Positions 1 to 8,023 are shown, counted from the first letter of the stretch. The stretch: 18,679 nucleotides of DNA from an uncultured Bacteroides sp. (GCA_947071285.1 CAMTFK010000077.1:1-18679), one strand, 5' to 3'. A program made the numbers and translations. Notes: generated from the sequence alone by a model not told the origin.

Positions 1-221
1 GACAAGAAGAGACAAGAAGACTTCACAACAGATATTATGGCAAAACCATGAGAAACGCTGTTAGAAAGCTTCGTTCTACAACCGACAAAGCAGAAGCTAC
101 TGCAATGTATCCGGGCGTAACTAAAATGTTGGATAAATTGGCTAAAACCAATGTAATCCACAAGAACAAGGCTAACAACTTGAAGTCTAAGTTGGCTCTC
201 TACATTAATAAGCTGGGATAA
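1..221 (+). CDS. rpsT: 30S ribosomal protein S20, C-terminal part
   Basis: The reading frame is open from the first base, with whole codons from base 3, and ends at TAA 219-221. It gives 72 residues, so only about the first dozen residues of a normal S20 (about 84 residues in this group) lie outside the window. Visible features fit S20: a very basic N-terminal helix (QEETRRLHNRYYGKTMRNAV), a second helix containing TTDKAEA and YPGVTKMLDKLAKTNVIHKN, and the ending KANNLKSKLALYINKLG. S20 is a primary binding protein of 16S rRNA, acting early in 30S assembly. Only the 5' truncation by the window edge is abnormal. A terminator follows, so the gene is transcribed separately from gyrB. Confidence 0.95.
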   Translation, partial: QEETRRLHNRYYGKTMRNAVRKLRSTTDKAEATAMYPGVTKMLDKLAKTNVIHKNKANNLKSKLALYINKLG

Positions 222-250
222 GCTAATTAATATTACACAAAAGATATACC

Positions 251-288
251 GGAAGGTTGGACTTTTCAGTCCAGCCTTTCTGCATTTC
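251..288 (+). terminator. Rho-independent terminator of rpsT
   Basis: Left arm 251-262 pairs with right arm 269-280 (AAGG-TTGGAC against GTCCAGCCTT, with one GU pair and one mismatch near the base). The loop is short and T-rich, and a T-rich tail (TTTCTGCATTTC) follows. It lies 30 bp after the rpsT stop. Confidence 0.75.
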
Positions 289-372
289 TACCCCTCCGCT
301 TCATCCCAATCCCAACGCCCTTTGAGAGAAGCTAAAAAGCTGTAAACGAATGAAATTTATGACTTGCTTTAG

Positions 373-403
373 TTTCGTATCTCACGATTTTTCACTATAT
401 TTG
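373..403 (+). promoter_or_regulatory. gyrB promoter (Bacteroidetes type)
   Basis: TATATTTG at 396-403 matches the Bacteroidetes -7 consensus TAnnTTTG. TTTC at 373-376, 19 bp upstream, is a fair -33 element (consensus TTTG). Transcription should start near 410, giving a leader of about 20 nt to the ATG at 433. No Shine-Dalgarno site is visible, as usual in this group. Confidence 0.7.
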
Positions 404-432
404 CTCTGTTATTTGAATAAGGAAATTATATT

Positions 433-2394
433 ATGACTGAAGAACAGATTAACTCCAATAACGGGAACTATTCTGCCGAAAACATCCAGGTTCTGGAAGG
501 TTTGGAAGCCGTTAGAAAGCGTCCCGCGATGTATATTGGTGACATTAGTACAAAAGGACTTCACCACTTGGTTTATGAAGTTGTGGATAACTCTATCGAC
601 GAAGCGCTCGCCGGCTATTGCGACCACATTGAAGTAACTATTAACGAAGATAACTCCATCACTGTACAAGATAATGGTCGTGGTATTCCGGTTGACTTTC
701 ACGAAAAGGAACAAAAGTCGGCACTGGAAGTTGTTATGACCGTATTGCATGCCGGTGGTAAGTTCGATAAAGGTTCTTACAAAGTATCCGGTGGTCTTCA
801 CGGCGTAGGTGTATCTTGTGTGAACGCTCTGTCCACCCATATGACTACGCAGGTTTTCCGTAACGGAAAAATCTATCAGCAGGAATATGAATGCGGTCAC
901 CCGCAATATCCGGTGAAGGAAATCGGTACAAGTGAAATCACTGGTACACGCCAACAGTTCTGGCCCGACAGTACCATCTTCACGGAAACCGTTTACAATT
1001 ACGAAATCCTCGCTTCCCGTATGCGCGAGTTGGCCTATCTGAATGCAGGCATCAAGATTACATTGACCGATCTTCGCGTGAAAGACGAAGAAGGAAATGC
1101 CAAGATGGAAATGTTCTATTCGGAAGAAGGCTTGAAGGAATTCGTCCGCTACATCGACTCTTCCCGTGAACATCTGGTGAATGATGTAATCTACATCAAC
1201 ACAGAAAAGCAGGGTACGCCGGTGGAAGTAGCCATCATGTACAATACGTCTTATAACGAAAATATCCACTCATACGTAAACAACATCAATACCATCGAAG
1301 GTGGTACTCACCTTGCAGGTTTCCGCCGCGCACTGACCCGTACGCTGAAGAAATATGCCGAGGACAACAAGATGTTGGAAAAAGCCAAAGTAGAGATTGC
1401 AGGTGATGACTTCCGCGAAGGTCTGACTGCCGTAATTTCTATCAAGGTGGCCGAACCACAATTTGAAGGACAGACCAAGACGAAGCTCGGAAACAGCGAA
1501 GTTATGGGAGCCGTAGACCAAGCCGTAGGTGAAGCACTGAACTACTACCTGGAGGAACATCCGAAGGAAGCTAAAATGGTGGTGGATAAAGTGATTCTGG
1601 CTGCACAGGCGCGTGTTGCCGCACGCAAAGCGCGTGAATCCGTACAACGTAAATCGCCGATGTCCGGTGGTGGTATGCCGGGTAAGCTGGCCGACTGTTC
1701 AAGCAAGGACCCGGAAGAATGTGAATTGTTCCTCGTCGAGGGTGACTCAGCAGGTGGTTCGGCAAAACAAGGCCGTGACCGTAGATTCCAGGCCATCCTG
1801 CCACTTCGCGGTAAGATTTTGAATGTGGAAAAAGCCATGTGGCACAAGGCATTCGAAAGCGATGAAGTAAACAACATCATCCAAGCACTGGGCATACGTT
1901 TCGGTGTGGACGGAGAAGACAGCAAAGAAGCGAACATAGATAAGTTGCGTTACAAGAAGGTGATTATCATGACCGATGCCGACGTCGATGGTTCTCACAT
2001 CGACACGCTGATTATGACACTTTTCTTCCGCTACTTCCCGCAGGTTATCCGTAACGGCTATCTGTATATTGCAACTCCGCCCCTCTACCTCTGCAAGAAA
2101 GGTAAAGTGGAGGAATATTGCTGGACAGACCAACAACGCCAGAAGTTTATCGACACCTATGGCGGTGGTTCGGAAAATGCCGTACATACACAACGTTACA
2201 AAGGTTTGGGTGAAATGAACCCGGAACAGTTGTGGAGCACAACCATGAATCCGGAAAACCGTATGCTGAAACAGATAAGCATTGAAAATGCTGCCGAAGT
2301 AGATTACGTCTTCTCTATGCTTATGGGCGAAGATGTAGGACCACGCCGCGAATTCATTGAGAAGAATGCAACGTATGCAAATATAGATGCGTAA
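433..2394 (+). CDS. gyrB: DNA gyrase subunit B
   Basis: This is the ATPase and TOPRIM subunit of gyrase, which introduces negative supercoils together with GyrA. The 653-residue protein has the full type IIA B-subunit order. A GHKL ATPase domain shows Glu49 and Asn53 (EVVDNSIDEA), DNGRGIP at 80-86 and GGLHGVG at 120-126. The transducer loop QTKTKLGN is at 347-354 with the ATP-contacting Lys349. The TOPRIM domain has EGDSA at 436-440, PLRGKILNVEKA at 457-468 and DADVDG at 515-520. The C-terminal motif RYKGLGEMNPEQLW is at 588-601. QTKTKLGN and the GyrB-style signature favour GyrB over ParE. At about 650 residues it lacks the roughly 165-residue insert of enterobacterial GyrB (804 residues), as expected outside gamma-proteobacteria. 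It is monocistronic, with its own promoter and terminator. Confidence 0.97.
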   Translation: MTEEQINSNNGNYSAENIQVLEGLEAVRKRPAMYIGDISTKGLHHLVYEVVDNSIDEALAGYCDHIEVTINEDNSITVQDNGRGIPVDFHEKEQKSALEVVMTVLHAGGKFDKGSYKVSGGLHGVGVSCVNALSTHMTTQVFRNGKIYQQEYECGHPQYPVKEIGTSEITGTRQQFWPDSTIFTETVYNYEILASRMRELAYLNAGIKITLTDLRVKDEEGNAKMEMFYSEEGLKEFVRYIDSSREHLVNDVIYINTEKQGTPVEVAIMYNTSYNENIHSYVNNINTIEGGTHLAGFRRALTRTLKKYAEDNKMLEKAKVEIAGDDFREGLTAVISIKVAEPQFEGQTKTKLGNSEVMGAVDQAVGEALNYYLEEHPKEAKMVVDKVILAAQARVAARKARESVQRKSPMSGGGMPGKLADCSSKDPEECELFLVEGDSAGGSAKQGRDRRFQAILPLRGKILNVEKAMWHKAFESDEVNNIIQALGIRFGVDGEDSKEANIDKLRYKKVIIMTDADVDGSHIDTLIMTLFFRYFPQVIRNGYLYIATPPLYLCKKGKVEEYCWTDQQRQKFIDTYGGGSENAVHTQRYKGLGEMNPEQLWSTTMNPENRMLKQISIENAAEVDYVFSMLMGEDVGPRREFIEKNATYANIDA

Positions 2395-2401
2395 GAAAAA
2401 A

Positions 2402-2438
2402 CAGTGACTAATGATTAACAATTAGTGATTAGTCACTG
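2402..2438 (+). terminator. Perfect 11-bp inverted repeat just after gyrB
   Basis: CAGTGACTAAT (2402-2412) is the exact reverse complement of ATTAGTCACTG (2428-2438), with a 15-nt loop. A short T run follows at 2448-2452. It could be a first, weak terminator or an mRNA 3'-end stabilising hairpin ahead of the stronger terminator at 2482. Confidence 0.5.
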
Positions 2439-2481
2439 AATAACACGTTTTTATTAACCAACCTCACATCTTACAACGAAG

Positions 2482-2529
2482 AAGCGCCGGACGGACAGGA
2501 GAATCCTGTTGACCGGCGCTTTTCTTTTT
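2482..2529 (+). terminator. Strong Rho-independent terminator of gyrB
   Basis: AAGCGCCGG (2482-2490) pairs with CCGGCGCTT (2513-2521). After a small internal loop, ACAGGA (2495-2500) pairs with TCCTGT (2504-2509) around a GAA loop. A T-rich tail runs to 2529. The tail exists only on the plus-strand side, so it serves gyrB and not the convergent gene. Confidence 0.88.
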
Positions 2530-2577
2530 CACCTTACGAGACAGAAAAATCCGCCCCGTGAGATAGATATTTTCAGC

Positions 2578-3159
2578 TCACAGTATATTTTGCTTCTTCA
2601 TTTCTTCCGCCACCAATTCCAGCTCGGCATACCAGTCCTCACCGAATTTGCGTATCAGCGGTTCTTTCAGGAATCTGTATACCGGCAGATTCTCTTTCTG
2701 TCCCAACAATACGGCAGCTTTACATACATCCCAACGATTATAGTTCACCGCCTTATAAACTCCATAGTTCCCTACCCTGATGGGATACAAATGACAGGAA
2801 ACAGGTTTGTAGAAATCTGTCTTTCCATCCCGGTAAGCCTTCTCTATGGCGCAATAGCAACAGCCTTTCTCATCATAACAAGTAAAAACACAATCCTTGT
2901 TGTTGACAATAGAAGTCACCAGATCACCTTCACAATCGGTATATACCACACCTTGTTTCTCTATAATGGCGCGCGCCTCGGGAGCAAGTTCGTCCCAAAT
3001 CACAGGCAGCACTTCTTCCAGCTTTTCTACTTCATCCAGTTCCACCGGAGCCCCGGCATCTCCCTCAATACAACAAGCGCCCTTGCAGGCATCCAGATTG
3101 CATATAAACTTTTCACGCAGCACATCAAAGCTGACCACCACGTCACCTATTTGTATCAT
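2578..3159 (-). CDS. DUF3109 family cysteine-rich protein
   Basis: This is a 193-residue soluble protein with no signal peptide or membrane segment. It carries twelve cysteines arranged in clusters: C20-x4-C25-x3-CC (29-30), C76, C90-x3-C94, C100-C101-x-C103, SCHLYPIR at 121-128 and C146. This pattern and the ending fit the DUF3109 family, which is common in Bacteroidetes and related to the YkgJ-type zinc/iron-chelating cysteine-cluster proteins. The biochemical role is not established, and metal or Fe-S binding is an inference from the cysteines. The gene is convergent with gyrB and has its own promoter. The ATG at 3159 has no Shine-Dalgarno site, but a leader of about 20 nt from the promoter supports it. 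Confidence 0.85.
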   Translation of the reverse strand: MIQIGDVVVSFDVLREKFICNLDACKGACCIEGDAGAPVELDEVEKLEEVLPVIWDELAPEARAIIEKQGVVYTDCEGDLVTSIVNNKDCVFTCYDEKGCCYCAIEKAYRDGKTDFYKPVSCHLYPIRVGNYGVYKAVNYNRWDVCKAAVLLGQKENLPVYRFLKEPLIRKFGEDWYAELELVAEEMKKQNIL

Positions 3160-3185
3160 TTCCTATAAAAAATTAATTGCGGATG

Positions 3186-3217
3186 CAAAGATAACACTTT
3201 GTTCCGCAATTAATAAA
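3186..3217 (-). promoter_or_regulatory. Promoter of the DUF3109 gene
   Basis: Read on the minus strand, TATCTTTG (3193 down to 3186) is an exact TAnnTTTG -7 box. GTTT about 21 bp further upstream could be the -33 element. The predicted start lies roughly 20 nt before the ATG. Confidence 0.65.
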
Positions 3218-3263
3218 CACAGATTACCTATTTATTGAATGCCAGGATATCGAAAAACGACAT

Positions 3264-5216
3264 TTACGAAAAGGACTTTATGGGATATGTTATTACAATC
3301 AACCGTTTACCATCTTTCTCACACAACTGATAGCTGCCTTGGAAGGCTTCCAGATACAGGCGGTTTATGGCATGCTGAATTTCACGTTCTCTTTCGTTTT
3401 CCGCATCCATGAGCAGCGGACTGTTTGTAACCACTATCCTCAATTCATTTATACTTTTATAATCCAACATATACTGCACTTCATACGGTTCACATCTCCC
3501 TTTTGGTGACATCAAAACGGAAGAAAGCAACTTCATGAAGCGGACGGTATCCACCTGAACAAGCTGTGTATGCAAATGAGTAAGGAAATCAACCCGAACA
3601 GAAATTCCCTCCTGCAACTCTGCCTGCATCCTGGCGTCTATGCACAACTGCACCATGTCATACTCCAGCACATTAAATTTCATCATGCCCGACTCCAGGC
3701 GCGAAAGATCAAGGATATTGAATATCAGATCAATCAGCTTCTCAGCATTTCGCCGGATAACCACCGAGTATTCCTGTTGCTCCTCCATACTCAGATCTTT
3801 TCTCTGGCAAAGAGAATCAGAAAGAGTCACAACAGAATGAAGAGGGACACTGATTTCGTTCGTGATATTGTGAAGAAAGACTTCTTTCATCTTATCTGCT
3901 GCCTGAACCACGGCATACGATTCACGCATTTCACGCTCCGACTTCGCCAGTTCCCGATAAATCCGGGAGACACGCAACACGCCCCCAACAAGCAAAATGA
4001 CAAACAGAGATGCACCGCCTACTGCTATCTGCCAGAAACGCTTTGCACCAATTTCCTTTTCAAGCAGAGCTTTCTGTATCCTATAATTAGCCTGAACAGT
4101 CTCTTCATTCATCCGCAGCGTAGCCTTATTGACAGAGTCACACTTCAAGACAGCAGTCCTATACGCTTCAGCAGCTTCCTTATAGCGGCCTGCATCGACA
4201 TAAGCATCGCCCATTATTCTACGCATATCCACTTCATACATAGGCTGAGTGCCTCTAAAGAGAGACAACGTCAACTCAAATTGCGGAAAACATTTATTCC
4301 AGTCTTTCGTCAGATAATAGTAACCTGCCCAGGAAAAGTTATAAGCTATTTTAATAGAAGAGAAATAGTCATCATTATAAAACTTCGCCGCTTCATCCAA
4401 ATGTTTTTTCAGATTAGGGACATCTTCAATGGCCAGATATATCTTACAATACATCAGTTCTATTTCCATAAGAGTATTCTGATAGGATGCCAGCAATTCA
4501 GTATTTTCGCTTATAATGCCGTCAACCACTTTTCGCTGTTCCTCCAGTTGAGTTATCGTTTCAGGAAGTTTGCCCAGCAGATAATAAGCACTCGCTAAAT
4601 ATTGATAAATCATTAACTCATCCTCCTCCGAAAGCGGAGTTAGTTCCGCTGCCTTCTTATAAAGTTCAATCGCTTTTTCAAGATTTCTGGCAAAAGCATA
4701 CGACTTACCTTCCGTTACATAAGACAGGAATATTCCACGGTTGTCTTTCAGGCGAATAGCTTCTTCACGCATCTTTCGTGATTCCAGAATAGCCGATTCC
4801 GTATCCCCCTTTGTCCCTTTGAGTTGAAGGATATAATGCAATGCAAGGAAATAATTCTCATATGTCTTAGAGCGATAACAAACTTCCTTCAGTAAGGCTA
4901 ATGTTTTATCCATATTCTCACCATCCAGCCTGAAAGTGTAATAGCGGAAATATTCGTAACGAAGCGCCAATTCACTTTCCACATCTTTCATGCTTATTGC
5001 AGAGGCTAATGCCGAATCAAGCAATTCAGCCGACCAGTCTTTATCAATATTGCGCACAAAGATATCCTTCAGGAACTGAGTCCGGGCAGTATCTACAGGC
5101 ATTGACTGATAAATCCGAAAGATACTGTCACGTAAGTGTCTGTCATTCGTATTTGGAGTAGCAGCAAAAGAAACTGAGCTGACTGTACAAAGCAACAAAA
5201 TAATCAGTTTTTTCAT
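3264..5216 (-). CDS. TPR membrane protein with a degenerate (pseudo) histidine kinase domain
   Basis: The 650-residue protein has a signal peptide (1-19, cleavage near SFAA), a long periplasmic helical region with TPR-like pairs (about 80-360; clear units at 168-192, 205-225 and 332-356), a membrane helix (394-414), a linker helix and a histidine-kinase-like module. The module keeps the shape of its neighbour's kinase but not its chemistry. The H-box reads FLHNITNEISVPL, with Asn453 where the phospho-accepting His should be. The N-box asparagines are Ser566 and Ser570, the D-box Asp is Asn598 (VTNSP), and no GxGxG box precedes the final strand. It should therefore neither autophosphorylate nor bind ATP normally, so I infer a pseudokinase. 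It is second in a two-gene operon. Its ATG overlaps the upstream TGA (ATGA) and follows a good Shine-Dalgarno site, suggesting translational coupling. Confidence 0.85.
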   Translation of the reverse strand: MKKLIILLLCTVSSVSFAATPNTNDRHLRDSIFRIYQSMPVDTARTQFLKDIFVRNIDKDWSAELLDSALASAISMKDVESELALRYEYFRYYTFRLDGENMDKTLALLKEVCYRSKTYENYFLALHYILQLKGTKGDTESAILESRKMREEAIRLKDNRGIFLSYVTEGKSYAFARNLEKAIELYKKAAELTPLSEEDELMIYQYLASAYYLLGKLPETITQLEEQRKVVDGIISENTELLASYQNTLMEIELMYCKIYLAIEDVPNLKKHLDEAAKFYNDDYFSSIKIAYNFSWAGYYYLTKDWNKCFPQFELTLSLFRGTQPMYEVDMRRIMGDAYVDAGRYKEAAEAYRTAVLKCDSVNKATLRMNEETVQANYRIQKALLEKEIGAKRFWQIAVGGASLFVILLVGGVLRVSRIYRELAKSEREMRESYAVVQAADKMKEVFLHNITNEISVPLHSVVTLSDSLCQRKDLSMEEQQEYSVVIRRNAEKLIDLIFNILDLSRLESGMMKFNVLEYDMVQLCIDARMQAELQEGISVRVDFLTHLHTQLVQVDTVRFMKLLSSVLMSPKGRCEPYEVQYMLDYKSINELRIVVTNSPLLMDAENEREREIQHAINRLYLEAFQGSYQLCEKDGKRLIVITYPIKSFS

Positions 5217-6307
5217 CGCACTACCTCCTGCTTTAAAGGATGAGTAAATATAAACCGTGCACCGGCAGTATAACCCGAATCCACCCAGATCTCTCCACCG
5301 AGCCGCTTGATAATCAACTTACAGATGGACAACCCCAAACCTGTGCCTTGGACTCCCTCATTCAGTTTCTCAAACCGACCGAAAATAGAGCTTTGCCTTT
5401 CAAGAGGAATACCGCAACCGGTATCCGTCACCGAGAACTCCGCAAAACCCTTTTCATCCAATCTTAATGCAAGCGTGATGCTTCCCTCTTTCGTAAATTT
5501 AGTAGCATTTACCAGTAGATTCACCAGCATTTGTTGCAAACGTCCCTGGTCTGTCTCTATCTCCAATGAAGTCAATTCTGTTTCAAAACGGATATCTGCT
5601 GATGTCTGCTTGATGTTATCCAGCATCTTCACCACATTGCGGCAGAGGGTCACCACTTCATGCGCAGTGATGCTGAACTTCATATTCGCTACATCCAGAC
5701 ATGAAATATCCACGACATCATTAATCAGTTTAAGCAGCAATTCGGAGTTCAACTGAATCACATCGTTACACTGTGCACGGGTAACCTCATCAATTCCCGG
5801 AGTAGTCAACACTTCGGAGAAACCCGCCAATGCATTCAGGGGAGTTTTGATTTCATGGCTCATATTGGAGAGGAACAAACTCTTGTTACGGATGGATTCT
5901 TCGGCCATGAGCTTAGCTTTCTGAAGTTCATTTTTAGAACGAAGTAACCGCTTCCCTACCTTTTTCAGATAGAAAAAACCGCCCAATAAAAAAACGGCAA
6001 GGAATAAGATAATGATAAAAGAAAGTTGTAGCAAACGCTTTTGCTGTGCACTGTTTTGCAATTCCAGTTCATCGATGGTATAATCTTTGCGCATATCTTC
6101 CACCCGCTCTCCGACATATACACGATATAGAGAATCGCCAATCACTATCATTTCACTATAAATTCGGGCGGCATCCTTGTACTCCTTTTCTCCCATTTTC
6201 TGTTCGGCATTTTGCCAATGTAAGCTATCTACTATTACCTCTTCTGCACAAAGAGATGACGGCAGTCCGGACAAAGCAAGTACGATAAATAAAAAAAGTA
6301 GTTTCAT
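5213..6307 (-). CDS. Membrane sensor histidine kinase, short periplasmic domain
   Basis: This is a 364-residue sensor kinase predicted to autophosphorylate and pass phosphate to a response regulator. From the ATG at 6307 it has a signal peptide (about 1-21, SSLCA/EE), a short periplasmic stretch with a single TPR-like hairpin (about 29-60) and a linker helix, a membrane helix (about 94-114), a HisKA domain with FLSNMSHEIKTPL (His151), and a complete ATPase domain. The latter shows the N-box (NLLVNATKF, Asn263 and Asn267), VTDTGCGIP (Asp295) and the G-box GTGLGLS (321-327). An in-frame extension to 6364 is rejected because it would run through the gene's own -7 box. There is no receiver domain, and no response regulator gene lies in the window. 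The gene is first in an operon with the degenerate kinase and overlaps it by 4 bp. Confidence 0.93.
   Translation of the reverse strand: MKLLFLFIVLALSGLPSSLCAEEVIVDSLHWQNAEQKMGEKEYKDAARIYSEMIVIGDSLYRVYVGERVEDMRKDYTIDELELQNSAQQKRLLQLSFIIILFLAVFLLGGFFYLKKVGKRLLRSKNELQKAKLMAEESIRNKSLFLSNMSHEIKTPLNALAGFSEVLTTPGIDEVTRAQCNDVIQLNSELLLKLINDVVDISCLDVANMKFSITAHEVVTLCRNVVKMLDNIKQTSADIRFETELTSLEIETDQGRLQQMLVNLLVNATKFTKEGSITLALRLDEKGFAEFSVTDTGCGIPLERQSSIFGRFEKLNEGVQGTGLGLSICKLIIKRLGGEIWVDSGYTAGARFIFTHPLKQEVVR
5223..5228 (-). promoter_or_regulatory. Shine-Dalgarno site for the TPR pseudokinase gene
   Basis: On the minus strand, GGAGGT lies 6 nt before the ATG at 5216, inside the last codons of the upstream kinase gene. 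Such a site is uncommon in this group and fixes the start. With the ATGA overlap it points to coupled translation of the two proteins. Confidence 0.7.
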
Positions 6308-6331
6308 TTCACTAATTGTGTGTATTATCTG

Positions 6332-6339
6332 CAAAGATA
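6332..6339 (-). promoter_or_regulatory. Promoter -7 box of the kinase/pseudokinase operon
   Basis: On the minus strand the sequence is TATCTTTG, an exact TAnnTTTG match, 24 bp before the ATG at 6307. No convincing -33 element is visible. It decides the start codon of the kinase gene. Confidence 0.65.
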
Positions 6340-6372
6340 GTCTTTTAGGGAAAAGGATGGTCATCGGAACTT

Positions 6373-6421
6373 AAAAAAGAGATGCCTCAAGAGTATAAAT
6401 ACTCCCGAGACATCTCTTTTT
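6373..6421 (-). terminator. Terminator downstream of gpmI
   Basis: AAAAAGAGATG..CTC..GAGTA (6374-6395) pairs with TACTC..GAG.CATCTCTTTTT (6400-6421), with one small internal loop and a tight apical loop. On the minus strand the stem runs into a T tract (the A run at 6373-6378). The T run on the other side means it could also work in the plus direction. It separates gpmI from the kinase operon. Confidence 0.82.
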
Positions 6422-6443
6422 ATAGAATATTGTAAATTGCAGT

Positions 6444-7958
6444 TTACTTAATCAGGTCTTTTCCTGTCATATCAGCCGGCTGCGCCATACCCAGAATGTG
6501 AAGGATAGAAGGAGCAACATCTGCCAAAACACCGTTCTCAACCTTAGCGTTCTTGTTCTCGGTTACATAAACAAAAGGAACCGGATTCAGAGAGTGAGCA
6601 GTGTTCGGAGTGCCGTCTTCGTTCAGTGCATGGTCGGCATTACCGTGGTCAGCGATGATGATTACTTCATAATCGTTGGCTTTGGCAGCTTCTACCGTAT
6701 CTTTCACACATTCGTCGATAGCTTTTACTGCTTTCTCGATAGCGCTATAAATACCGGTATGTCCTACCATATCACCATTAGCGTAGTTCACAACAATGAA
6801 ATCGAACTTCTGAGTGCTGATAGCTTCCACCAATTTATCTTTCACTTCGTAAGCACTCATCTCCGGCTTCAGGTCGTAAGTGGCTACTTTCGGAGACGGA
6901 ACCAGGATGCGTTCTTCAGCATCATATGGAGTTTCACGACCACCGTTAAAGAAGAAAGTTACGTGAGCATACTTTTCTGTTTCAGCAATGTGCAATTGAG
7001 TCTTGCCTTGAGCTGCCAGATATTCTCCCAATGTATTCTGAACATTTTCCTTATCGAAAAGAATATGCACGCCTTTGAAAGATGCATCATACGGAGTCAT
7101 GCAATAGTATTGCAAGCCCGGAATAATGTGCATGCCCTGTTCCGGCATATCTTGTTGAGTCAGCACTACGGTCAACTCTTTCGCACGGTCGTTGCGATAG
7201 TTGAAGAAGATAACTACATCACCTTCCTTAATGGTTCCGTCGAAGTTACCATTTACAATCGGCTTGATGAATTCGTCCGTCACACCTTCGTCATAAGATT
7301 CCTGCATAGCCTGAACCATATCGGTAGCTACTTTACCTTCGCCGTTTACCAGCAAGTCATAAGCCACTTTCACGCGTTCCCAGCGTTTGTCACGATCCAT
7401 TGCATAGAAACGACCTACGATAGAAGCAATCTTACCTGCTGACTTTTCACAATGTGCAGTCAGTTGTTCAATAAAGCCCTTACCGCTCTTCGGGTCGGTA
7501 TCACGGCCATCCATGAAGCAATGAACAAAAGTATTATCCACACCATATTCTTTGGCAATGTCGCAAAGCTTGAATAAGTGGTCGAATGAGCTGTGTACAC
7601 CACCGTTGGAAGTCAGTCCCATGAAGTGAACGTTCTTACCGTTTTCTTTGGCATAAGTGAAGGCGGAAACAATTCCCGGGTTCTTCAGAATGCTATTGTC
7701 GGCACATGCGCGGTTGATTTTTACCAGGTCCTGATATACGATACGTCCGGCACCGATATTGAGATGTCCCACTTCCGAGTTACCCATCTGTCCGTCGGGC
7801 AAACCTACATTTTCACCGCTTGCCTGAAGCTGTGAGTGAGGATATGTTGCCAGCAGACTGTCCCAGTACGGAGTAGGTGTATTGAAAATCACGTCGTCTT
7901 TACCCTGATCGCCGACACCCCAGCCATCAAGAATCATTAAAAGGGCTTTCTTACTCAT
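6444..7958 (-). CDS. gpmI: 2,3-bisphosphoglycerate-independent phosphoglycerate mutase
   Basis: This cytoplasmic glycolytic/gluconeogenic enzyme interconverts 3-phosphoglycerate and 2-phosphoglycerate through a phosphoserine intermediate and needs two divalent metals (usually Mn). The 504-residue length is typical. The alkaline-phosphatase-fold metal sites are present: Asp11 (LMILDGWG), catalytic Ser61 (MGNSEVGHLNIGAGR), Asp396 and His400 (NGDMVGHTG), Asp437 and His438 (ADHGNAD), and His455 (TAHSLNPVPF). The phosphotransferase insert contains GRDTDPKSG (151-159) and YRNDRAKEL (254-262). It is monocistronic, with its own promoter about 80 bp upstream, a structured leader and a terminator. Nothing in the protein is abnormal. 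Confidence 0.97.
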   Translation of the reverse strand: MSKKALLMILDGWGVGDQGKDDVIFNTPTPYWDSLLATYPHSQLQASGENVGLPDGQMGNSEVGHLNIGAGRIVYQDLVKINRACADNSILKNPGIVSAFTYAKENGKNVHFMGLTSNGGVHSSFDHLFKLCDIAKEYGVDNTFVHCFMDGRDTDPKSGKGFIEQLTAHCEKSAGKIASIVGRFYAMDRDKRWERVKVAYDLLVNGEGKVATDMVQAMQESYDEGVTDEFIKPIVNGNFDGTIKEGDVVIFFNYRNDRAKELTVVLTQQDMPEQGMHIIPGLQYYCMTPYDASFKGVHILFDKENVQNTLGEYLAAQGKTQLHIAETEKYAHVTFFFNGGRETPYDAEERILVPSPKVATYDLKPEMSAYEVKDKLVEAISTQKFDFIVVNYANGDMVGHTGIYSAIEKAVKAIDECVKDTVEAAKANDYEVIIIADHGNADHALNEDGTPNTAHSLNPVPFVYVTENKNAKVENGVLADVAPSILHILGMAQPADMTGKDLIK

Positions 7959-7986
7959 AATATTAATTGATTTTAAATGTACAATC

Positions 7987-8023
7987 TTTGACCTTAGTCA
8001 AAACGTTCTTTCTATAAAGAACG
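7987..8023 (-). promoter_or_regulatory. Two tandem hairpins in the gpmI 5' leader
   Basis: CGTTCTTT (8004-8011) and AAAGAACG (8016-8023) form a perfect 8-bp stem with a 4-nt loop. TTTGAC (7987-7992) and GTCAAA (7997-8002) form a perfect 6-bp stem with a 4-nt loop. Both lie between the predicted transcription start (about 8030) and the start codon, so they would be in the mRNA leader. They could stabilise the mRNA or regulate it. They resemble no riboswitch that I recognise. Confidence 0.55.

Noticed and set aside
409..1269. 286-residue minus-strand open frame
   Set aside because: It lies antisense inside gyrB, which has complete catalytic motifs. The sequence is low in recognisable features and has no promoter or start signal.
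2509..3168. 219-residue plus-strand open frame
   Set aside because: It lies antisense to the DUF3109 gene, whose twelve clustered cysteines and promoter mark the real strand.
3570..4598. 342-residue plus-strand open frame
   Set aside because: It lies antisense within the TPR pseudokinase gene. The minus-strand frame has a signal peptide, TPRs and a kinase-like fold.
6308..6364. 19-residue N-terminal extension of the sensor kinase
   Set aside because: It would translate through the operon's own -7 box (6332-6339) and place residues before a normal signal peptide that begins at 6307.
6498..7442. 314-residue plus-strand open frame
   Set aside because: It is an antisense shadow of gpmI.
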